From Candidatus Competibacter denitrificans Run_A_D11 (lineage in GTDB: Bacteria; Pseudomonadota; Gammaproteobacteria; Competibacterales; Competibacteraceae): a stretch of 64,000 nucleotides of DNA. The stretch covers positions 1-64,000 of the forward strand of contig NZ_CBTJ020000001.1 in the NCBI RefSeq assembly GCF_001051235.1. The letters run 5' to 3'. Each line of letters opens with the position of its first letter. Position 1 is the stretch's first letter. The notes beneath the pieces are model-generated. The model searched no databases, had not been told where the DNA came from, and was given only the letters and a program-made list of their open reading frames with translations. Both the position numbers and the translations under genes were made by a program. Below are positions 27,901 to 33,563 of this stretch, piece after piece.

Positions 27901-28131
27901 CCGCAGCACCACGCGGCTCATTTCCCAGAGAAAACTGGCCGGAAACCGCCACCTGACGTTGGCACAGACGCCCAGCCGATCCGCCAAGCGCAACGCCAGC
28001 CAACGCGCCATGCCATTGCTTTGCACCACCATCAGCTCTGGCGCCAGCGGCGAGCGTAACGGTTGTTTCAACAGTTGGCTTAGCCGGTCGGCGAGGGTTT
28101 CAAGGCGGTTGCTGCGATGGGTGTAAAACAT
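24904..28131 (-). CDS. recC: Exodeoxyribonuclease V gamma subunit (RecC)
   Basis: A 1075-residue protein, the Chi-recognising and strand-splitting subunit of RecBCD. The N-terminus MFYTHRSNRLETLADRL and the segment VVQSNGMARWLALRLADRLG are diagnostic. Internal stretches such as FPVVCLIGMNDDAYPRPQRP match the dead-helicase core of the family. Slightly shorter than E. coli RecC (1122). Two small genes (antitoxin-like and membrane protein) and roughly 1 kb separate it from recB. It is therefore likely to be transcribed from its own promoter or through the inserts. The gene is intact. Confidence 0.95.
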   Translation of the reverse strand: MFYTHRSNRLETLADRLSQLLKQPLRSPLAPELMVVQSNGMARWLALRLADRLGVCANVRWRFPASFLWEMSRVVLRQLPATSTFDKPVLVWRLLELLRDVGTAPCFEPVRAYLGDRDDDFRRYELAYHIADCFDQYLIYRPDWIRKWEAGEGEHWQAELWRRLSRRGEAHRVRVQEQFSQALADGAFDQARLPERIAIVGVAALPPLYLDLLAGLARYADLHWFLLDPCREYWGDIRPERDIARLGEDIDPEEAYLTVGNPLLASFGKQGRDFLDLLQAYPRSEWEQFVEPVGAELLPCLQADILHLRERGGDECPPLTLRLDDRSVQVHVCHGPMREVEVLHDQLLALFQAQPDLRPSDVIVMTPAIATYGPLIEAVFDSAPRERRIPFSVADQGVQAENPLVEVFFNLLDLGGGRFDAAQVLGLLAAPAIRRRFGLAEADLDRIRRWVREAGIRWGIDGGIKTTWELPATAEHTWRAGLDRLLLGYALPGGDRELYGDILPYDDVEGSEAQALGQLHSFTEALFGLDTQLRERRPVAAWVSTLTAVLEQFFDAREREEAQLQLMRDALTALNEQVELAELAEPLSLAVIKSALRREINTADDQPGRFLGGGVTCCAMVPMRSIPFPVVCLIGMNDDAYPRPQRPVDFDLMAARFRRGDRSRRQDDRYLFLETLLSARRFLYISYVGQSICDNAVLPPSVLVGELLDTVNRGFRRADDSGRASEQLITRHPLQAFSRRYFIGDGRWFSYAREWVEASRHTGRGAQDTVPLLAGELPEAEPAARSLTLEGLARFFKNPARWLLRERLGIRPDPDEEDLETREPFVLDGLESYALTGRMLDLYLDRRPVTEIAKVMQASGALPHGQVGECVFAQAQERVVRFAGRLGRILTSRKTDWLNLDLTLGEFRLTDRLTGLTPKGWVGYRLAGMKAADYLNLWLHHLALNVMSPPGVLLQSHWIAEDKDVILEPVAEPEPQLRALLDLYWQGSRRLVHFFPKSALAYVQQLRKEPNSDKAARLAHMAWEGSDYREGSAERDDPYYQLALRDTDPLNKEFEALAMAVFEPLFTHVRVEDEE

Positions 28132-28222
28132 AATTTTTATCCCGGCACAGAAGGAGCGCGCGAACGGTGTGCGGGATCAGCCATCCGTGCGCTGTCATTT
28201 GGCGTCCGCTCCATTCGGCCTC

Positions 28223-28927
28223 TTAAGAGGGAGGATGAGCGCGCGCCGCTAGCTTACGCAAAGCAGCGCTTAATCGTTCATCGGATTGATTGCGGGCCGC
28301 GACTTCCAACACTTTAGCGCTGCGCTTGGTCAGTTTCATCGGCGGGCGCGGTTTGCGGACAGGCACTTCGGGCGGCACAACCCGAATATACGGCTTGGGC
28401 AACTCAAGACCCAACTGTTGACCCAGGGTTTCCCGAATATTGTGCAAAGCATAGCGCAAGCGGGTAGCCCAACTGGAGGAGTCGGTATGCACCACCCACT
28501 CTTCCGCATCCAGCCGGATGAGCGTCGCGTGGTCGTGTAGATGCGGTGGCAGGTAGGCGCGGAAAACCCGGGTGAGTTTCACCAGATGTTCCGCCCGCTG
28601 CATCAACTCACCAAGGACGCCCTTTTGGCGGAACAACGTCTCGCCGATAGGGGAGATCGTCCGCAGCTTGGTGGGTTGCCGTGGGACGGTAGGCGTTGCG
28701 TCATGACCTGACCGCGCACCAGAGGTTTTGCGTGGTTTTCGCGTCGGAGCAGGTACGTCAGGATAGGTGGGCGGCGCTTCGGCAACCGTATTGGCCCGCT
28801 GGTCCGGGGCGGGTGCCACAGGCGGCAAGACTGGTTGCGGATCGGCCGGGCCGTGACCGCGCAACATCTTCAACAGTTGGGCGGTATGCTGTCGAGCAGT
28901 AGCGCGCGCGTCCGTAGAATCGGTCAT
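28223..28927 (-). CDS. dciA: DUF721 / DciA-family protein (probable replicative helicase loader)
   Basis: A 234-residue protein. Starting at ATG 28927 (behind GAGGGTC), its start overlaps the mobA stop by four bases. Residues about 90-165, including FRAYLPPHLHDHATLIRLD and WATRLRYALHNIRETL, match the DUF721 domain that defines DciA. DciA is the ancestral loader of DnaB in bacteria that lack DnaC. Here the domain is flanked by Pro-rich N-terminal and Arg/Lys-rich C-terminal tails, which is longer than the minimal family. The coupling to mobA looks accidental functionally. Assignment to DciA rests on domain resemblance only. Confidence 0.7.
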   Translation of the reverse strand: MTDSTDARATARQHTAQLLKMLRGHGPADPQPVLPPVAPAPDQRANTVAEAPPTYPDVPAPTRKPRKTSGARSGHDATPTVPRQPTKLRTISPIGETLFRQKGVLGELMQRAEHLVKLTRVFRAYLPPHLHDHATLIRLDAEEWVVHTDSSSWATRLRYALHNIRETLGQQLGLELPKPYIRVVPPEVPVRKPRPPMKLTKRSAKVLEVAARNQSDERLSAALRKLAARAHPPS

Positions 28928-29562
28928 TGCCAGACCCTCTTTGACAGTAAATGGCCGACAACATGCCAAGCGGCTTCCATCTGGGCCAAATCCTCCGGCG
29001 CATTAAGATTAGCAAATAATGCCGGTCCTTCAGGAAATTCGACTGCAACCGGTCGCTGGCGTGACAACCAGCGCGCAACGCCCCTCTCACCTGATGCGAG
29101 AAATAAAGCCAGATCGTCCTGCAAACTGATCGGCACCCAAGCGAACACGGGTTGCCAGGCATCGGCCCAACAGGCCACCGCAACCTGAGTATTGGCACGC
29201 TCCAGCGCCTGCCACAAGCGCCGCGCGTAATCGGCCGGCAATAGGGGGCAATCGCAGGGAACCGTCAACAGATACGGCGTCCGAGCGACCTGCATGGCCG
29301 CCAATACACCGGCCAATGGCCCCTTGAACTGTTCCGGTTCGGCATCCTCAATCACCGGCCAGCCAAACTGGCGATAACGATCCAAATTGCGGTTAGCGCT
29401 GATCAGCACCTCGCTGACCTGCGGCTGTAACCGCTCAAGCACATGGGCGACCAAGGGTTTCCCGGCTAGCGACAGCAATCCCTTGTCGCAACCTGCCATC
29501 CGTTGGGCGCGGCCACCGGCCAGCACGAGGCCGGTCACCGCAACTGGTGGATCGACCCGCAT
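28924..29562 (-). CDS. mobA: Molybdenum cofactor guanylyltransferase
   Basis: A 212-residue cytoplasmic enzyme that transfers GMP from GTP to molybdopterin-Mo to make the guanine dinucleotide cofactor. The N-terminal nucleotide-binding loop VLAGGRAQRMAGCDKGLL (LAGGxxxRMGGxDKG) is nearly canonical, and later VPCDCPLLPADYARRL gives the Mg-binding DxP region of the family. Length fits (E. coli 194). The gene is followed by dciA with a four-base overlap. No other molybdopterin gene is in the window. Confidence 0.93.
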   Translation of the reverse strand: MRVDPPVAVTGLVLAGGRAQRMAGCDKGLLSLAGKPLVAHVLERLQPQVSEVLISANRNLDRYRQFGWPVIEDAEPEQFKGPLAGVLAAMQVARTPYLLTVPCDCPLLPADYARRLWQALERANTQVAVACWADAWQPVFAWVPISLQDDLALFLASGERGVARWLSRQRPVAVEFPEGPALFANLNAPEDLAQMEAAWHVVGHLLSKRVWQ

Positions 29563-29631
29563 CGGCTATCTCCAAAAAACCAAGCGGTATCCTGAGTAAT
29601 GCTTCTCACAGTCATACGCCCCTAGGTGCGT

Positions 29632-29973
29632 TCAATCTGGCGTTGATCCAACTGGTCGCGCACCGCTGAGTTTCGGGTATTGGCCGCGCTTGCCGAAGAA
29701 ATTCTTAAACGCTTCGTTCTGACCCAACAGCTTTTGCACCAGGTAACCTGCTGTCGAATCGGCAAGCCACAGGAATTCGCCACGCTTCCAGTCGGTAACT
29801 TGGCGACTGAGCGAGACGTAGTGATGTCGCGTCTTATCCGCTTCCCACGCCTGGCTTCTCAAATTCAGACAGCGATTCCAGGCAAAGTGCGCATTGCCAA
29901 ATTCAACGGCCTGTTGCTTACGCTGGATCGCCATCAGATAGAAGCGGAATTTGTAGGCGCATTGAATCAACAT
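29632..29973 (-). pseudogene. N-terminal stump of an IS200/IS605-type TnpB (OrfB)
   Basis: From Met at 29973 the frame reads AYKFRFYLMAIQRKQQAVEF, then AHFAWNRCLNLRSQAW, SLSRQVTDWK, EAFKNFFGK and QYPKLS. These are the successive conserved blocks of the TnpB N-terminus (AYKFRLYPT, WNxAL, LTxWK, FKNFF, YPRFK). The frame stops at 29632 after about 113 residues. The RuvC-like nuclease core, zinc finger and any guide-RNA end are gone, so it cannot be active. No tnpA and no IS200-type end hairpins were recognised. It marks old mobile-element damage next to the CHAT/STAND genes. Confidence 0.8.
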
Positions 29974-30159
29974 ATTGAAAGCATAACACAAACTGGCGAT
30001 TCTGACCGCCGCGTGCTGCGAACTCATGCCGAAAAACCGGCACGGATAAGTGATCAAGAGCCGCTGGGGGGGTAGCTTTGGGCGCAATCGCCGCACCCTT
30101 CAATCAAGGCAGGCGATTCCAAGGCTCATTGCTCCGCCTCAAGCTGACGGGGTTGTCCT

Positions 30160-30321
30160 CAACCCATAGAGTCCTTCAAAGCCCGAAAAGCCGCGCCAGG
30201 CTGGGATATCTACGCGCTCGAACAGCAATGGCGGGAATGGATCGCCACCAAAGACACCGCGCCCAAGCGGCCCGATGGCGCATTCGTCGGCTTCTGTCGG
30301 CGCAAGAGGCCGTGCCCGTGA
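30160..30321 (+). pseudogene. C-terminal gene fragment, possibly from a plasmid or phage replication initiator
   Basis: In the plus frame ending at the TGA at 30319-30321 one reads AAPGWDIYALEQQWREWIA, then PKRPDGAFVGFCRRKRP. The pattern (PGxDxYxLExxWREW...PDxAFxxFC) is one I associate with the tail of replication-initiator-like proteins on mobile DNA; this is from memory and unverified. There is no start codon or upstream domain, so it is a stump. It lies head-on against the end of the STAND gene, four bases away, and adjoins the tnpB stump. Confidence 0.4.
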
Positions 30322-30324
30322 GGG

Positions 30325-31212
30325 CTACGACTGCCTGCGTTCTTTGAGCGCGGTGAGATTATCCCGAACCGCGTGTGTGTGCGGATGTGCTGGTCCCAGC
30401 GCTTTCTCGAAAATCGCCAGGGCGCGCTCGAAAAGCGGCTCGGCCTCATCCAGCCGGCCCTGATCGCGGTACAGACTAGCCAGGTTGTTGAGGCTAGTGG
30501 CGGTGTGGGGGTGATCCTGCCCCAGCGCGTGTTCCCGAGTCACCAGGGCGAGCTGGCACAGCGGCTCGGCCTCCGCCAGCCGACCTTGAGCGCGGTACAG
30601 ATCGGCCAGGTTGTTGAGGCTGCCGGCGGTGTCGGGATGCTCTAGCCCAAGCGCCCGCTCTCGAATCGCTAGTGCGTGATCAAACAGCGGCTCGGCTTCG
30701 TCCAGCCGGCCCTGATCGTGGTAAAGCAAGGCCAGATCATTAAGGGTTTGGGCAGTATCAGGATGCTCTAGCCCCAACGTCTGCTTTCGGATCGTCAGGG
30801 CACGCTGGTACAGCAGCTTGGCGTCCGTGTGGCGACCCTGATCGTGGTACAGACTAGCCAGGTTATTGAGGCTTTGGGCGGTATCAGGGTGCTTCAGTCC
30901 CAGCTTCTGCTCGGTAATCGCCAGAGCGTTTTGCAAAAGAGACTCAGCCTCATCCAAGCGTCCCTGATCCTGATATAGTTCAGCTAAATTATTAAGGCTT
31001 GAAGCGGTGTCGGGGTGCTCTGGCCCAAGCGCCCGCTTCCGAATCTTTAGTGCGCGCTGGTACAGCGGCTCGGCCTCATCCAGCCGCCCCTGATACCAGT
31101 ACAGCCCGGCCAAGTTGTTGAGGCTGGTTGCAGTATTGATGTGCGTTGGTCCCAGCAGCCGTTCATTAATAGCCAGAGCGCGTTTTAATAGCGGTCCAGC
31201 TTCCTCATATCG
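30325..31212 (-). repeat. Seven tandem 126-bp TPR-coding repeats
   Basis: Seven consecutive 42-codon units have the consensus GRLDEAEPLxxRALAI followed by LGxEHPDTAxSLNNLAxLY. The units are similar at DNA level as well as in protein, so repeat number could change by recombination. They are coding and contain no spacers, so this is not a CRISPR array. They form the probable ligand-sensing superhelix of the STAND protein. Confidence 0.85.
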
Positions 31213-32622
31213 TGCTCGTGTTCGCAGATAATATCCGGTTTGATTTAACAAACGTGCCGCTACCACCACTGGTGGAAAATCTTGAGATGCAATCCATCTG
31301 TCGCAGGCTAATACCTGGGGCAGCAAACGCTCACAGCGAGGCCAGTGCTCAAATCTCACTTCAGGGAAAGAGTCATTGACTAGATGGATCGCTAGATTGA
31401 TCCAGTCGACACGGGCTTTATCATCTAATTCATCCCGCAGCGCATCCTGCACCACTGGATGGATGACCAGCAGCCGATTATCGCGGTCGCGATGCAGCAG
31501 CGATAGCCGGGAGGCGGCCCGCACCATTTGATGCAAATCTTTAGGTTGCTGGATTGCTCTCTCCCTTCTTATCCACCTGCCCAGAATCATACTAAAAAAC
31601 CAACGCCACCAATTGTGCTGATCTAACTTCTGCTTGAGTTCTGCCATACTTTTGCCGAATATCTCTTCAGGAATGCCGCTACCGTCAAGAAAAGCGCACA
31701 ACCGCAAAAGATCCGCCGCCACTGGGTCGCTGTTCGCCACCTGCGCGAAAGCCAGCGCGAAGGTGGCCGCCACTGAGTCGTGGTCGGCCAGCTCGCCACG
31801 CCTGGCTCGCAGCGCATGACCTGCTTCCCGATACCGCTTCAGATACTCCTCGACACTAATCTGTATCTCGTCCAGATAGGCCCCAGCCTGGTCGAGCGCC
31901 AGCGGTAAGCCCCCCAGTTCGCCACCCAGCGTCTGGGCGATAGTCTGATCCAGCGGCGTCGCGTCCGCCAGCGTCGCGTCCTTTGCCAGTCGTCCAGCGC
32001 GGCGCAGCAGAAACAGCGCGCTGACTTCGGGCGACAGACAGTCCACCGCTACCGGCTCGGCCAAGGCGCGGGTCGCTGGATCACGGGTGGTCAAGAGCAA
32101 TCGCCCCATTTTGTCCGCTGGCAAGAACGTCTGCGCCAGCTTCAAATCATCGGCGTTATCGAAAATCAGCAGCCAACCGGTTTCCTGCGCCAGCCAGCGC
32201 CGTGCGACGGCGACGCTGATTTCCTGCTCGACGGCGGCTTTTTCCGGCAAATCCAGCAATGTCGCCAGTTCGCTAAAACCAGTAATCAGCTCTTCGCGGG
32301 TTGCCGCCCGCATCCAAAACACCGCCCGGTACTCCGCCCGATGGCGCATGGCGTAGGCGAGCGCGGTCTGGGTCTTGCCAACGCCGGGCAAGCCGTGCAA
32401 CGCCACCGCCCCACCCGCCTGAAGCAGTTCATGCAGATGGACAAGCAACGCCTCCCGGCCCATGAAAAAGCGGCTGGCCTGCTGGTCGAGCACATTCCAC
32501 AGTCCCCCCGCCGCGCCCGGTGTGTGCGAAGGGACGATTAAGAGTTTTGTGGCGACTGGGACTTCGACTTTAAAACCGGGGTCTGATGTTCTGGAATGCC
32601 CGCAAGCTGGAGGGCATTGCAA
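30325..32622 (-). CDS. NB-ARC STAND ATPase with seven C-terminal tetratricopeptide repeats
   Basis: A protein of up to 765 residues. The NB-ARC nucleotide-binding core begins at FFMGREALL; Walker A LHGLPGVGKTQTA is near residue 75, Walker B GWLLIFDNADD near 150, and LLLTTRDPATRA is the sensor 1 region. GLPLALDQAGAYL is the GxPLAL motif of NB-ARC proteins. The C-terminus holds seven 42-residue kinesin-light-chain-type TPRs. STAND proteins of this design oligomerise on sensing a ligand and activate a fused or adjacent effector, here presumably the CHAT protease upstream. The only start codon before the NB-ARC region in this frame is TTG at 32622, which lies 85 bases inside the CHAT gene and has no good ribosome-binding site. 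Synthesis may instead come from a -1 frameshift out of the CHAT frame. Confidence 0.88.
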   Translation of the reverse strand: MQCPPACGHSRTSDPGFKVEVPVATKLLIVPSHTPGAAGGLWNVLDQQASRFFMGREALLVHLHELLQAGGAVALHGLPGVGKTQTALAYAMRHRAEYRAVFWMRAATREELITGFSELATLLDLPEKAAVEQEISVAVARRWLAQETGWLLIFDNADDLKLAQTFLPADKMGRLLLTTRDPATRALAEPVAVDCLSPEVSALFLLRRAGRLAKDATLADATPLDQTIAQTLGGELGGLPLALDQAGAYLDEIQISVEEYLKRYREAGHALRARRGELADHDSVAATFALAFAQVANSDPVAADLLRLCAFLDGSGIPEEIFGKSMAELKQKLDQHNWWRWFFSMILGRWIRRERAIQQPKDLHQMVRAASRLSLLHRDRDNRLLVIHPVVQDALRDELDDKARVDWINLAIHLVNDSFPEVRFEHWPRCERLLPQVLACDRWIASQDFPPVVVAARLLNQTGYYLRTRARYEEAGPLLKRALAINERLLGPTHINTATSLNNLAGLYWYQGRLDEAEPLYQRALKIRKRALGPEHPDTASSLNNLAELYQDQGRLDEAESLLQNALAITEQKLGLKHPDTAQSLNNLASLYHDQGRHTDAKLLYQRALTIRKQTLGLEHPDTAQTLNDLALLYHDQGRLDEAEPLFDHALAIRERALGLEHPDTAGSLNNLADLYRAQGRLAEAEPLCQLALVTREHALGQDHPHTATSLNNLASLYRDQGRLDEAEPLFERALAIFEKALGPAHPHTHAVRDNLTALKERRQS

Positions 32623-33116
32623 GCGAGTTGGTAGGCGAACGCGGCTGACTCGCCCGCTGCCAACCCATCATAGAGCGCCACCGCAAACTCCATTGCGGCC
32701 TGATCACTAATCGCTTGGCTCATCCCGATCACATGGGGGATATGCTCGGCGATAGCCTCCGCTTGCACGGCGGAATAACAGGCATTGAGCACTACGCACT
32801 CCACCGAACTGGCGAATAGCGCAAACAACCCCGCCAGCGCCTCCGTACTCACCAATCTGGCGTTTCCGCTGTCATCCTCAAGGGCAATGCCTTCTCGCCC
32901 GCCGCCATGACCGCAAAAATGCACGATGGCCGGTTTGTGGTCCAATATCGCCCGGCGCAAATCCACAGGGCGCACCGCCCAGGCTTGCTTGAGCACAAAG
33001 TCATCCCGTCTTCTCGCCCGCTCCAAACCCGCTTGAATATCGCGCACTTCCTGATCAAGGCGGAGCCGATGCGTGTCACTCGGATTGGCCGCCAGAATCA
33101 AAATCGTCTTGGCCAT
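32538..33116 (-). CDS. CHAT-domain (caspase-like) protease
   Basis: A 192-residue protein starting at ATG 33116, eight bases after AAGGAG. It starts MAKTILILAANP, the usual beginning of bacterial CHAT proteins that carry STAND modules. The catalytic His is His70 in VHFCGHGGG and the catalytic Cys is Cys113 in VVLNACYSA; both dyad residues are intact. CHAT proteases are clan CD cysteine peptidases related to caspases and separases, used in gasdermin cleavage and type III CRISPR-associated defence. In the same strand and overlapping frame lies an NB-ARC/TPR protein; in many bacteria these domains are one polypeptide. The C-terminus runs through a slippery heptamer. Likely role: effector of a suicide or signalling system (inference). 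Confidence 0.88.
   Translation of the reverse strand: MAKTILILAANPSDTHRLRLDQEVRDIQAGLERARRRDDFVLKQAWAVRPVDLRRAILDHKPAIVHFCGHGGGREGIALEDDSGNARLVSTEALAGLFALFASSVECVVLNACYSAVQAEAIAEHIPHVIGMSQAISDQAAMEFAVALYDGLAAGESAAFAYQLACNALQLAGIPEHQTPVLKSKSQSPQNS
32568..32574 (-). other. Candidate -1 programmed frameshift heptamer T_TTA_AAG linking the CHAT and NB-ARC frames
   Basis: In the CHAT reading frame the codons at this point are GTT TTA AAG. The heptamer TTTAAAG fits X_XXY_YYZ with the A- and P-site codons TTA and AAG in the zero frame. A slip of one base back gives TTT AAA GTC GAA, which is exactly the NB-ARC frame, open to 30325. The result would be a 930-residue CHAT-NB-ARC-TPR fusion; without slipping the CHAT frame stops ten codons later at 32538. 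Downstream, AGTCCC can pair with GGGACT about 45 bases on as a possible stimulatory stem. A simple frameshift mutation or an indel in this short T/A run would look the same. Confidence 0.45.
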
Positions 33117-33219
33117 GGTTCTACTCCTTTTGGCATCCTGATCGTTAGCCTCATTATCAGGGATAGCTGCCGGAAAAGCACGGGCGTTAACGATACTACT
33201 GTGAACGGTGGGCTGAGCC

Positions 33220-33563
33220 ATGCGCTATATGACCGGGCTAGTGGGCCGTGACAACCTCGTCGAAAAAGCTGCTCAGGAGGTCCGTAAGTGCCGTCACGTC
33301 ATCCACATCAGCGACCACCAGCCGAAAGCCCAATTCATCTGCATCGCCCGGCGGCTGTGGAAGTCAGCCTGCTCGATCCCGTCCTGCTGGAGCTGCCAGA
33401 GCAATACCAAGACCTGCCGCCGGAGTTGATCGAATGGGCGAAGATTCGGCGCAACGTCAGCCGGCTGAGTATGCGCGACCTGACCGCCGCCATCATTCCC
33501 ACCCTGCACGATCACCACGGCAAGGTTCCCAACCATCGCATAGCATGTTCAATTGAGCGGTAA
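33220..33563. pseudogene. Probable decayed coding sequence between the CHAT and acetyltransferase genes
   Basis: This stretch holds no intact gene but does not look random. On the plus strand, 33357-33563 reads LLDPVLLELPEQYQDLPPEL and WAKIRRNVSRLSMRDLTAAI in one frame with codon use like the neighbours, ending 15 bases inside the acetyltransferase gene. On the minus strand, about 33360-33248 contains DELGFRLVVADVDDV; GFRLV is the usual end of formylglycine-generating-enzyme-like domains. The two readings overlap on opposite strands, so at most one is real. I cannot assign a function. Low confidence that either is a gene remnant. Confidence 0.25.

Noticed and set aside
30325..31212. Regularly spaced repeats suggesting a CRISPR array
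   Set aside because: The units are contiguous 126-bp coding repeats for 42-residue TPRs with no spacers.
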